DNA from: Rhodospirillales bacterium
Lineage (GTDB): Bacteria; Pseudomonadota; Alphaproteobacteria; Rhodospirillales; Casp-alpha2
Direction: 5' to 3'
DNA: 64,000 bases
NCBI GenBank assembly: GCA_017640505.1
Contig: JAEPQO010000001.1
Location: 1,380,625 to 1,444,624 of the forward strand
Numbering within the stretch: the first letter of the stretch is position 1; every line of letters begins with the position of its first letter. The notes under the pieces are model-generated. The model was not told the origin of the DNA. It ran no database searches and saw only the letters and a program-made list of their open reading frames with translations. Shown piece by piece: positions 41,957-50,356 of this stretch. The translations under genes and the position numbers were made by a program.

Positions 41957-43128
41957 CGCTTAAGCTGCTCATTGTCGACGATAACCCGGCGGACCGTGCG
42001 ATTGTCCGCCGCATGCTCGGCTCCACGGATCTGGATGCGGATTTGCACGAGGTCGCGCTTCTGGCGGAACTTCTGAAGATGCCACTCGAGGAATTCGACT
42101 GTGCCCTCATCGACGTTCGCCTGCCGGACGGGGATGGGATCGATACTCTCGGCGATATCTGCAAGGGTGCGTCCTATCCGCCATGCCCTGTGATCGTGAT
42201 GTCAGGTCTGGGCGACGAACACACCGCAGCGCGTGCATTCAAAGCAGGCGCCAACGATTATCTGATCAAAGATTCCCTGACACCGAATACGCTGCGGCGA
42301 ACGCTGGTCAACGCGATCGACAAATGGCACGCAGAAGACGCGATGCGCAACGACTGGGAAAGCCAGCAGGATGCGCTGAGGAATGCCGAACGTGCCAACA
42401 GGGCCAAGACCCAGTTTATCTCTACCCTCTCGCACCAGTTGCGTGTGCCACTGACGGCGATCATGGGGTTCGCCGAAATGATCGAGATAGCCGAGCTCGG
42501 CGATGATGAAACCGCCTGGAAAAAATACCGGGACTATGCGGGCGACATCCGGCGCAGTGCGCGTGACGTTCTTGAACTTGCGGCCAGTGTCATTGAGCTG
42601 ACCCGAACCGAAGCGGACGGTGACACGGTGTTCGCGACTAACTTCGATCCGCGAAAGACGCTTCGTGATGTTGTCGACGCCTTCAGCGAAGAGGCGGGCG
42701 AGGCGCAGATTGGTCTGGAGATCGACGACCAGAAGGCGCCGCATTCCATATTTACCGACGATCGAGCGGTTCAGGCCATCATGACGAACCTGTTGTCAAA
42801 TGCGATCAAGTACACGCCCGCCGGGCATCATGTCTTGGTCAGGCTTTGCGACGTCGATGACGAGAACTGCATGTTCTCGGTCGCCGATGAAGGCGCAGGC
42901 CAGAACCGGAAAGATGCCCACGGCGTCGTGCATCCCCTTGACCCGCCCGCGTCGGACTTTGCATCGGGCGATGATTATCCGCTTGGCGTGGGGCTTCCCT
43001 TGGTAACTTCGTTGGTGCGTGTCCTGGGGGGTGAACTCAGTGTCGATAAGGGCCCCGGTGTAGGCACGATTGCGAGCGTGGTCCTACCGAAACAGGCGCC
43101 AAGTCACGATACGCAGCCTGACAGCTAG
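41953..43128 (+). CDS. Receiver-histidine kinase hybrid (REC domain first)
   Basis: 391 residues from a TTG overlapping the upstream stop. Residues 5-120 are a receiver domain with phospho-acceptor Asp54 and Asp9/Asp10. A HisKA follows with His161 in a variant box TLSHQLRVP rather than SHELRTP, then an ATPase domain (NLLSNAIKYTP, ADEGAG, GVGLPLV) whose G1 and G2 boxes are weak. The layout suits a phosphorelay switch that receives phosphate from another kinase. The stop shares CTAG with the convergent dehydrogenase gene. Confidence 0.83.
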   Translation: MTLKLLIVDDNPADRAIVRRMLGSTDLDADLHEVALLAELLKMPLEEFDCALIDVRLPDGDGIDTLGDICKGASYPPCPVIVMSGLGDEHTAARAFKAGANDYLIKDSLTPNTLRRTLVNAIDKWHAEDAMRNDWESQQDALRNAERANRAKTQFISTLSHQLRVPLTAIMGFAEMIEIAELGDDETAWKKYRDYAGDIRRSARDVLELAASVIELTRTEADGDTVFATNFDPRKTLRDVVDAFSEEAGEAQIGLEIDDQKAPHSIFTDDRAVQAIMTNLLSNAIKYTPAGHHVLVRLCDVDDENCMFSVADEGAGQNRKDAHGVVHPLDPPASDFASGDDYPLGVGLPLVTSLVRVLGGELSVDKGPGVGTIASVVLPKQAPSHDTQPDS

Positions 43129-44378
43129 TTATTCCCGAACCGACTGAGAGAATAGGGCGTTACGTCTATATTCGGCGTGTCGCCGACCGCCAGCATTGCG
43201 GCAAGGCGTCCGGTCATCGGTGCTGCGGTCAAACCCGTATGGCCGTGGCCGAATGCCGCGATAACGCCTGGCATTCCCGGCACTTCGCCGATGGCCGGCA
43301 ACGTATCGGGAAATGACGGCCGTTGACCCATCCATACCTCGCGCGCCTCTGTGTTCAGGTTTGGTAACAACCGCTTGGCCGGGCCGGCCAGCACATGTGC
43401 ACGGCGGTAATCGGGCGGGTGATCCAGCCCCGCAAATTCCGCTGTTCCTGCGCAGCGCACACCCTGTGCCATGCTGGAGACGACGAACTTGGCGTCCGTC
43501 ACCATGATAGAGTTGTTGAGCGTGACGCCCGGGTCCGTGAAAACTATGTGATATCCGCGTTCGGCTTCCAACGGTACCTTCAGGCCGTGTGACTTTAGCA
43601 GCGTCGCCGACCAGGGACCGGCGGCAAGCACGACCTTGTCGGCGATCTTCGTTCCGTCGTCCGTCACGATCTCGACGCCGCCATCGACCGGTTTGAGGGC
43701 ATGGGCACGGGACTGAAGCAATGTGCCGCCCTGGTTCTGGAATTTTTCGACCAAGACCTTGCCGATGGCGCCCGGGTCATAAGCCCGCCCTTGATCCTTG
43801 ATCAACACGGCAGCTTTGTAGTCGTGCGAGATGTCCGGCTCGACATCGGCAAGCGTTTTGCCGTCGATCTGCTCAAGCGGAACGCCGCGCTCCAGCCGAA
43901 GGCGCCATTCCAGGTTGTCGAGATTGAGTTTCGCCGGATCGCGATAGACGAACACGTACATCGAATCCCGCACAAGATCCTCGTGCCCGGTACCGGCAAG
44001 ATGCTGGCGAAAAATATCGACCGTCGGGCGGTGTAATTGCAGGAGTGCATCGGCGATTGCCGGAATGCGGTCGGCCCGGCCTGCCGCGAAAAACTTCAGC
44101 ATCCATGGTAGGAATTTCGGCAGGTATGACCAGCGGAGCGAAATCGGCCCCTCCGGATCGAGCAGCCATTTCGGCACGTTCTTCCAAAGGCCGGGCATGG
44201 ATTGTGGGACGCAGGACCAAGTGGAAATGACGCCCGCATTGCCGTATGAGGCCTGCTCGGCGGGCGGATTGGGGTCGATCAGGGTGACTTTTTGGCCGCG
44301 CTCTTGAAGCGACAGCGCCGTGCAGATGCCGACAATCCCGGCACCGACAACGGTATATCCCAGCCGCACCTCAGACAT
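43125..44378 (-). CDS. D-amino acid dehydrogenase-like flavoprotein (DadA family)
   Basis: 417 residues from the ATG at 44378 (MSEVRLGYTVVGAGIVG), with AAGGA nine bases upstream; the ATG at 44384 is also possible. The FAD fold VVGAGIVGICTALSLQERGQKVTLIDP and the C-terminal GEVPGMPGVIAAFGHGHTGLTAAP are typical of DadA. It oxidises D-amino acids to keto acids and passes electrons to the respiratory chain. It follows the TRAP transporter gene by 13 bases, so the transporter may import its substrate. Confidence 0.87.
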   Translation of the reverse strand: MSEVRLGYTVVGAGIVGICTALSLQERGQKVTLIDPNPPAEQASYGNAGVISTWSCVPQSMPGLWKNVPKWLLDPEGPISLRWSYLPKFLPWMLKFFAAGRADRIPAIADALLQLHRPTVDIFRQHLAGTGHEDLVRDSMYVFVYRDPAKLNLDNLEWRLRLERGVPLEQIDGKTLADVEPDISHDYKAAVLIKDQGRAYDPGAIGKVLVEKFQNQGGTLLQSRAHALKPVDGGVEIVTDDGTKIADKVVLAAGPWSATLLKSHGLKVPLEAERGYHIVFTDPGVTLNNSIMVTDAKFVVSSMAQGVRCAGTAEFAGLDHPPDYRRAHVLAGPAKRLLPNLNTEAREVWMGQRPSFPDTLPAIGEVPGMPGVIAAFGHGHTGLTAAPMTGRLAAMLAVGDTPNIDVTPYSLSRFGNN

Positions 44379-44391
44379 CTGCATCTGTCCT

Positions 44392-46491
44392 TCAGGTCGT
44401 TGCGTCGCTGGTCTGTCTTTCCTGCATCGAACGCCAGCCAAGGAACTGCTGCGCGGCAACCGGCAGGAAGAACGCAAGTGCCCAGAGATCGCTCTCCAGT
44501 CCCGGTGCGATCAGGAACAGACCGGCAAGGGCTGAAAGCGTTCGAAACGGCGCCGACATCGGCGCGAGACAATAGGCCGAAACGCACATCGCCATCAGGA
44601 CGACGCCGATTCCGCATGTCAGTGTCGTCGTCAGGAATGCGCTCCAGGTGAAGTAGTCCGGCAACACGATCAGCATGGCCGGCGAATAGACGAACACCAT
44701 AGGGACAATCAATTTGCCGATCCCGAGCGTAAAGGCCGATATGCCGGTCCGGAAAGGATTGGCGTTCGCGATGCCGGCGGCGGCATAGGCCGATGCGCAG
44801 ACGGGCGGCGTGATTTCAGAGATAACGCCGTAGTACAGCACGAACAGGTGCGATGCCAGCGGCGGCACGCCGAGGTTGCCAAGCGCGGGCTGCGCGACGG
44901 TGGCCAGCATGATGTAGAGCGCTGTGGTCGGCAGACCGGCGCCCATCAGGATGCAGGTGATCGCGATCAGCACGAGGGATACGAATAGCGTGATGCCCTG
45001 CACCTGGAAGTCCGAGAACGGGATTAAGCCGAGGATCGGATGCAGGCCTTCGGCGATCGTCTGCGCGGAGTTGGTCACCATGAAACCGAGGCGGAAACCC
45101 AGGCCGGTGGAATTGACGACGCCGACGACGATGCCGATGGCCGCGCAGACGGCGCCGACGGCAAGTGCATACTTAACCCCCAGCGCGCATCCTTCGAGGA
45201 CGTCGCGGATCGTGATTCGATGCATCGGATTCAGGAAGCCGATGGCCAACGCCGACGTGATACCCCAGAACGCTGCCATGTTCGGCGAAAATCCGCTGAA
45301 CAGTACATAGATCAGAACGACCAGCGGTACGGCAGTGGGCCAGCCCTTCTTGAGGACAGCCAGCACTTTCGGAATTTCTTCCGACGGCATGCCCTTGAGG
45401 CCCAGTCGTTTGGCCTGGAAATGCACGATGCAGAGCACGCCGATATAATGCATCGCGGCCGGTGCGATGGCGGCAATGACGATCGTCGTGTAGGGGACTT
45501 CGAGGAACTCCGCCATGACAAATGCGGCCGCGCCCATGATCGGCGGCGTGATCTGGCCGCCTGCGGATGCTGCGGCTTCGACGCCGCCAGCGAGGTGCCC
45601 GGGGTATCCCATCCGTTTCATGTTCGGGATCGTCAGCGATCCGGTCGATACCGTGTTGGCGATTGATGATCCCGAAATCGTGCCGAAGAAGGCCGACGAC
45701 ACCACGCTGACCTTGGCCAGGCCGCCGGTGTAGCGGCCGGCGATCACGGTCGCGATGTCGACGAAAAACTGGCCGAGACCCATGCGCTGCGCCAGAACCC
45801 CGAACAGTACGAAGTGAAAAACGACGGTGGAAACGATCCAGAGCGTCACCCCGTAAATGCCTTCGGCCGGGAAGTACATGTTGTTGATATATTGCGCCCA
45901 GCTGATCCCCGGGTGTTTCAGAACTTGGATCGGGATGTACTGGCCGAATACGGCATAACCCGTAAAGATCAGGATGATGATCGGCACGATGATGCCGAGC
46001 GAGCGGCGTACCGCTTCGAGAAGGACAATGATCAGAAGGGTGCCGAAGACGATATCGATGTTCATCGGGTTGCCCTGGCGCAGGACTTGATCGGGCATCT
46101 TCAGGTGATAACCGAAAAGATTGATGTCGATGGCGTACCACGTCACGCCGATATAGAGCGAACAGGCAATGCCGACGGCAATGAATATCCAGTCCCAGAG
46201 CGGCACATTGGAATAGCGCCACCATGTGTTGGGGCGCGCGTCGCCGCCGAGATCGCCTTTCAGTGCCGGGAACCCGATGTAGACCAGCAGAATGATACCC
46301 GACATATGGATGCCCATGTGCCAGTAATCGATGGGCGTGCCGAAGCCGGCGGTCCAGTAGTGATAAGCCGCGAAGACAATGGAGAAAAAGAATGAAAACT
46401 TCAGGAGAACCGGGCCGAGCGCTCGCGTGTTGAGGCCTGAATCGTACTTACGCTCCAGTTCTTCCGCTTTCTTGATATCGAATTCGGCCAT
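44392..46491 (-). CDS. TRAP transporter fused permease (TAXI type)
   Basis: 699 residues with about 16-18 hydrophobic segments: a DctQ-like N-terminal part (to about 170) fused with a DctM-like part (GGLAKVSVVSSAFFGTISGSSIANTVSTGS, PPIMGAAAFVMAEFLEVPY, GAGLPTTALYIMLATVAQPAL). With the TAXI binding protein upstream it drives ion-coupled uptake of an organic acid or amino acid. Two hairpins lie in the 116-base gap to the binding-protein gene. Confidence 0.93.
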   Translation of the reverse strand: MAEFDIKKAEELERKYDSGLNTRALGPVLLKFSFFFSIVFAAYHYWTAGFGTPIDYWHMGIHMSGIILLVYIGFPALKGDLGGDARPNTWWRYSNVPLWDWIFIAVGIACSLYIGVTWYAIDINLFGYHLKMPDQVLRQGNPMNIDIVFGTLLIIVLLEAVRRSLGIIVPIIILIFTGYAVFGQYIPIQVLKHPGISWAQYINNMYFPAEGIYGVTLWIVSTVVFHFVLFGVLAQRMGLGQFFVDIATVIAGRYTGGLAKVSVVSSAFFGTISGSSIANTVSTGSLTIPNMKRMGYPGHLAGGVEAAASAGGQITPPIMGAAAFVMAEFLEVPYTTIVIAAIAPAAMHYIGVLCIVHFQAKRLGLKGMPSEEIPKVLAVLKKGWPTAVPLVVLIYVLFSGFSPNMAAFWGITSALAIGFLNPMHRITIRDVLEGCALGVKYALAVGAVCAAIGIVVGVVNSTGLGFRLGFMVTNSAQTIAEGLHPILGLIPFSDFQVQGITLFVSLVLIAITCILMGAGLPTTALYIMLATVAQPALGNLGVPPLASHLFVLYYGVISEITPPVCASAYAAAGIANANPFRTGISAFTLGIGKLIVPMVFVYSPAMLIVLPDYFTWSAFLTTTLTCGIGVVLMAMCVSAYCLAPMSAPFRTLSALAGLFLIAPGLESDLWALAFFLPVAAQQFLGWRSMQERQTSDATT

Positions 46492-46522
46492 ATCGTCCCC
46501 GCCAGATGAAAATGCCTAAAGG

Positions 46523-46591
46523 GACGGGCTCGTGGCCCGTCTCAAAGTCTTGAAACGAAACAGGCGGGACGTGCTGTTCACGCGTCCCGCC
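46523..46591 (-). terminator. Two stem-loops between the binding-protein and permease genes
   Basis: GACGGGC/GCCCGTC (46523-46529, 46535-46541) and GGCGGGACG/CGTCCCGCC (46563-46571, 46583-46591). On the minus strand each is followed only by short T stretches, so partial termination or mRNA-end protection is likely, giving more binding protein than permease. Confidence 0.6.
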
Positions 46592-46607
46592 CATTCGAGA
46601 AAGATGA

Positions 46608-47603
46608 TTACTTAATCATCCCGACTTCTTTGTAGTACTTCTCGGCACCCGGGTGGATCGGGATCAGGACACCCTTGAGTGCGGTCTCGAGCGTGATGAC
46701 CTTGCCTTTGGCATGGCCCTTGTCGAGCAGCTTGCGGGTATTCTTGTTCCACAGGGCCTTCGTGATGTCGTAGATCAGATCATCCGGCTGATCCTTGCCG
46801 GTGATGAGCTGGCCGTTCACGGCGACCGTCGGCACATCGTAGGTGATGTTTTCGTACGTGCCTGCCGGGATCAGCGACTCGACGTAGTACGGAATGATCT
46901 TGTTGATCGCCTTCTGGTCGTCGGCAGAGAACTTGTAAAGTTCGAAGCCCTTGGTCGAGCCGAGCTGGATCAGGGCCGCGAACGGCGTGCCGCCGGCATA
47001 GAAGAACGCATCGAGCTGACCGTCCGCCAGACGCTGCGTGCTTTGGCCAAGGCCAAGTTCATGTTCTTCGGCTTTGATTCCGTTGTCCTTGAGGATCATA
47101 CGGACCGAAACCTGCGTACCGGAACCGGCAGCGGCAACGCCCACTTTCTTGCCGTTCAGATCCTTGAGACCGGACAGCGTGGCGCCCTTCGGCGTCACCA
47201 GGTGCATGTCTTCCGGGTACAGGTTGGCAATGATGCGAATGTTCTTTTTCGGGTTCCCCTCGAATTTGCCTTCGCCGTTGTAGCCCTGCGTCACGCTCTG
47301 AGCGCCAGCAAGACCGGCATCGAGCTGACCGGCGTCGATGGCGTTGACGTTGGCGACGGACGCATTGGTCGAAACCGCGATGGCGACCAGGCCCGGCACC
47401 CCGCAGCTGCCGCCCTTGTCGCACGGGCGCGAGCCCGGCGGATTGGAGATCGCGTTCGCGATCAGTCCGCCGATCGGATAGTAGGTGCCGCCGGCACCGC
47501 CGGTGCCGATCCGCCAGAATTTCATTTCCTGTGCTTCGGCAGCGCTGCCGAGTGCCACAGTTGCGACCGCAAGCGCGGCCGTAAGCGTTTTAAGGTTTTT
47601 CAT
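46608..47603 (-). CDS. TAXI-family TRAP substrate-binding protein
   Basis: 331 residues from the ATG at 47603, ten bases from GGAG; an ATG at 47612 lies directly on it. The signal peptide MKNLKTLTAALAVATVALGSAAEA is cleaved near AQE. The mature start MKFWRIGTGGAGGTYYPIGGLIANAI is the TAXI hallmark. It captures the ligand in the periplasm for the fused permease. The ligand is not predictable; the DadA-like neighbour hints at an amino acid. Confidence 0.94.
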   Translation of the reverse strand: MKNLKTLTAALAVATVALGSAAEAQEMKFWRIGTGGAGGTYYPIGGLIANAISNPPGSRPCDKGGSCGVPGLVAIAVSTNASVANVNAIDAGQLDAGLAGAQSVTQGYNGEGKFEGNPKKNIRIIANLYPEDMHLVTPKGATLSGLKDLNGKKVGVAAAGSGTQVSVRMILKDNGIKAEEHELGLGQSTQRLADGQLDAFFYAGGTPFAALIQLGSTKGFELYKFSADDQKAINKIIPYYVESLIPAGTYENITYDVPTVAVNGQLITGKDQPDDLIYDITKALWNKNTRKLLDKGHAKGKVITLETALKGVLIPIHPGAEKYYKEVGMIK

Positions 47604-47904
47604 GTGCGTCATTCTCCCTGTGAATTGATCCGCATGATTTTTGACACCGCGCTCCCGTCATGCATGACAGGTGCGGTCGATACGACGCATGGATAGAAAT
47701 TATTGAAATAAAGAGATTTCTTGCCCCCTGCGCCTCGTTTCGACACCCGCAGGCCCGTCGCAGACCGGCTCGCGCAATGTCTAGCTTTCGACTCTCAGAG
47801 CGTCGGGCTATGTTGTCAAATTCATTTTAGACGACAGGCTATTCGCATATGTTATACCTTGGTTTTGCAATGACGGTGCCGTCAGCGGCAGGGAAACAAC
47901 GGCA
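47604..47904. promoter_or_regulatory. Divergent control region between TAXI-TRAP and lysR
   Basis: 301 bases without a gene. It holds a perfect 12-bp palindrome GTCATGCATGAC (47657-47668) 54 bases before the TAXI start, then AT-rich stretches near 47695-47720 and 47815-47870 that probably contain the two promoters. No RNA gene is seen. Confidence 0.5.
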
Positions 47905-48822
47905 ATGGCGTTAAATCTGAAACAAATCGAGGCATTTCGTGCCGTCATGCTGACCGGCACCATGGTTCGTGCGGCGGAAGCCCTATACATTTCGCAACCA
48001 GCGGTAAGCCGCTTGATCGCGGATCTCGAACGGGATCTCGGCTACCTGCTCTTCAACAGAACGCACGGACGGTTGCAGCCGACCGAGGAGGGAAACGCCC
48101 TTTATGCCGAGGTGCAAAGGTCCTTTGTCGGTTTGTCACAGGTCGAAACGGCCGCCCGCGCGCTGGCACGGGATTCTTCGGGGACTTTACGAATCGCCGC
48201 CATGCCGTCGCTGACCGGTGAGCCGTTGACGCGCGCGATCGCCGCCTATGCGAAGGAGAATCCGGAAGTGTCGTTCGAGATCGAGGTCCGGCCCCGCCGT
48301 CATGTCATTGAGAGCATTGCCGCTCAGCAGTTCGATATCGGCGTGACGACGTTGCCCGTCGATATGCCGAGCATCGATGTCCGTCAACTCAGTGAGGGGA
48401 ACTCGCTTTGTGTGCTCCCGCGCGATCACCCGCTCGCAGGGAAGAAAATCATTCATGCCCGCGATCTTGAGGGAGAGACTTTCGTGTCGTTTTCAACGGA
48501 TACCCTGTTCCGCATCAGGGTCGACCGAATATTCGACGATCTTGGCGTGACGCGGCGCCTGCAGTACGAGACCCGAACGGCCGAGGTGGCCTGTAACCTT
48601 GTTGCCGAAGGGGCGGGTATCGCAATCGTCGGAACCTGGGATGTCCCCGCCTCGAAGCGTCCTGAACTCGTTATGCGGAAATTTGAACCGGCGCTGCCGC
48701 TCCGGATCGGCGCCCTGGTGCCGGCACACAGGCCATCGTCACGTCGCGTGGAACTTTTCATCGATGCACTGGCGGCATCGTATTCCGCTGATTCCGGGAT
48801 CGAGACGCGGCGCGCCTCTTAA
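47905..48822 (+). CDS. LysR-family transcriptional regulator
   Basis: 305 residues. The N-terminal helix-turn-helix (LKQIEAFRAVMLTGTMVRAAEALYISQPAVSRLIADLERDLG-type region) and the periplasmic-binding-like sensor domain are complete. It lies between the divergent TAXI-TRAP operon and the same-strand dehydrogenase operon, and could control either. The sensor domain resembles regulators of amino- or imino-acid use, but the ligand is unknown. Confidence 0.9.
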   Translation: MALNLKQIEAFRAVMLTGTMVRAAEALYISQPAVSRLIADLERDLGYLLFNRTHGRLQPTEEGNALYAEVQRSFVGLSQVETAARALARDSSGTLRIAAMPSLTGEPLTRAIAAYAKENPEVSFEIEVRPRRHVIESIAAQQFDIGVTTLPVDMPSIDVRQLSEGNSLCVLPRDHPLAGKKIIHARDLEGETFVSFSTDTLFRIRVDRIFDDLGVTRRLQYETRTAEVACNLVAEGAGIAIVGTWDVPASKRPELVMRKFEPALPLRIGALVPAHRPSSRRVELFIDALAASYSADSGIETRRAS

Positions 48823-48837
48823 AGCGGGTTCAAATCG

Positions 48838-48862
48838 TGCCTATAATATTTTCGTATAGGCA
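48838..48862. promoter_or_regulatory. Inverted repeat before the dye-linked dehydrogenase operon
   Basis: TGCCTATA (48838-48845) and TATAGGCA (48855-48862) are perfect 8-bp arms with a 9-base AT-rich centre, 75 bases before the ATG at 48937 and 16 bases after the LysR stop. Operator is the first guess; a weak terminator of lysR is the alternative. Confidence 0.45.
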
Positions 48863-48936
48863 TTGCCAATTTTCTGATTTGACTTATGCGCTCTTCGAAC
48901 GGTTTTCTGTAGCCGCAACGGGGAGGATCGCAAAAG

Positions 48937-50076
48937 ATGCCGGCAACAACGGCACCCGGAAATTTCGATGTCGCCGTGATCGGCGGGGGCATGATCGGCC
49001 CGGCCGTATCGCTGGGGCTGCTCGAACGTGGTTTGAAGGTCTGCATTCTGGACGAAGGCGATGACGTGCTGCGCGTGGCGCGTGGGAACTTCGGCCTCGT
49101 CTGGTTTCAAGGCAAGGGTTTCGGCATGCCGCGCTATGTCGAATGGTCACGTATGTCGGCGACTCTTTATCCAGCGTTCGCGGCTGAGCTGAAATCGTAC
49201 ACCGGTGTCGATGTCGGGCATGCCCAGCCCGGCGGCCTTGAGCTGCTGCTGGGCGAGGAAGAGTTGGCACACCGGCGTCATTTTATCGGCCAGATCTACC
49301 AACAGGGCGGCGGCAAGGAGTACGAGGTCGAGTTTCTCGACCGGAAACAAGTAGAAGATATGCTGCCGGGTGTCGGACTCGGCGACGACGTCGTTGGCGC
49401 GTCATACAGTCCGGTCGACGGGCATGTGAATCCGCTGTTTTTGCTGCGCGCGATGCATACGCGTTTTCAGCAGGCGGGCGGGACGTACTTGCCGCACCAC
49501 AGAGTGTCTGCTGTGAAAAAGAACGGTGCCGCGTACGATCTGATCACGGAGGCCGGCACGGTCAGTGCGCCGAAGGTCGTGATCGCCGCCGGTCATGGGC
49601 TGAAGCAACTCGGCCCGCCGCTCGGCCTCGATATTCCGATCCGGCCGCAGCGGGGGCACATTCTTGTCACCGAACGAACGAAGCCGATCCTGCCGATGCC
49701 GATGAGTGCCTTCCGCCAGACCGTGGAGGGCTCGATCATGCTGGGCGTTTCGGCCGAGGAAGCGGGCTACAATGACCAGGTTGATACAGGTACCGTTGCC
49801 AAGATCGCGGAACGCGCGGCGCGGACCATTCCGGCACTCAGGGAGCTGAATGTTGTGCGGACATGGGCAGCGTTGCGGGTGCTGACCCCGGACAAGTGCC
49901 CGGTTTATGCAGAATCGAAATCGCACCCGGGGGTTTATGCGATCGCATCGCATAGCGGTGTGACGCTGGCCGCCGTCAATGCAAAGGTGGCGTCCGGCTG
50001 GATTGCGGGGGACCCGGCGCCCGAACAATTCGAGGCCTTCGGCGTGGAGAGGTTTGATGCTCAAAAGACGGCATAA
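48937..50076 (+). CDS. FAD-dependent dehydrogenase, catalytic subunit (LhpB/HcnC/OoxB-like)
   Basis: 379 residues with GGAGG upstream. The DAO fold starts FDVAVIGGGMIGPAVSLGLLERG and ends YAIASHSGVTLAAVNAKVASGWI. This is the beta-type subunit of heteromeric dye-linked dehydrogenases that oxidise D-hydroxyproline, opines or glycine (HcnC). The next two genes encode the matching iron-sulfur and FAD subunits, with overlaps of 20 and 4 bases. The substrate is unknown. Confidence 0.86.
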   Translation: MPATTAPGNFDVAVIGGGMIGPAVSLGLLERGLKVCILDEGDDVLRVARGNFGLVWFQGKGFGMPRYVEWSRMSATLYPAFAAELKSYTGVDVGHAQPGGLELLLGEEELAHRRHFIGQIYQQGGGKEYEVEFLDRKQVEDMLPGVGLGDDVVGASYSPVDGHVNPLFLLRAMHTRFQQAGGTYLPHHRVSAVKKNGAAYDLITEAGTVSAPKVVIAAGHGLKQLGPPLGLDIPIRPQRGHILVTERTKPILPMPMSAFRQTVEGSIMLGVSAEEAGYNDQVDTGTVAKIAERAARTIPALRELNVVRTWAALRVLTPDKCPVYAESKSHPGVYAIASHSGVTLAAVNAKVASGWIAGDPAPEQFEAFGVERFDAQKTA

Positions 50077-50356
50077 CGACGGCAAGGTGGTGACGATCAC
50101 CGTTGACGGCGAGACAGTCGAGGCCCGCGCCGGCGAAAGCGTCGCTGCAGCCGTTCTGGCGCATACCGAAGGCGCGACACGCACGACGCCCGTGAGCGGC
50201 GCACCGCGCGCGCCTTATTGCATGATGGGTGTCTGCTTCGAATGCCTGATGGAGATCGACGGCCAGCCAAACCGCCAGGGATGCATGGTGCGTGTCACGG
50301 ACGGCATGAGCGTCCGGCGTCAGCAGGGTGCGCGCGACATGGAGACTTCATCGTGA
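50057..50356 (+). CDS. (2Fe-2S)-binding subunit (HcnA/LhpF-like)
   Basis: 99 residues from the ATG at 50057 with GGAGAGG upstream. The ferredoxin pattern C-x4-C-x2-C-x12-C is visible in YCMMGVCFECLMEI and NRQGCMV. It shuttles electrons between the two flavoprotein subunits. It overlaps the preceding gene by 20 bases and the following one by 4. Confidence 0.88.
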   Translation: MLKRRHNDGKVVTITVDGETVEARAGESVAAAVLAHTEGATRTTPVSGAPRAPYCMMGVCFECLMEIDGQPNRQGCMVRVTDGMSVRRQQGARDMETSS

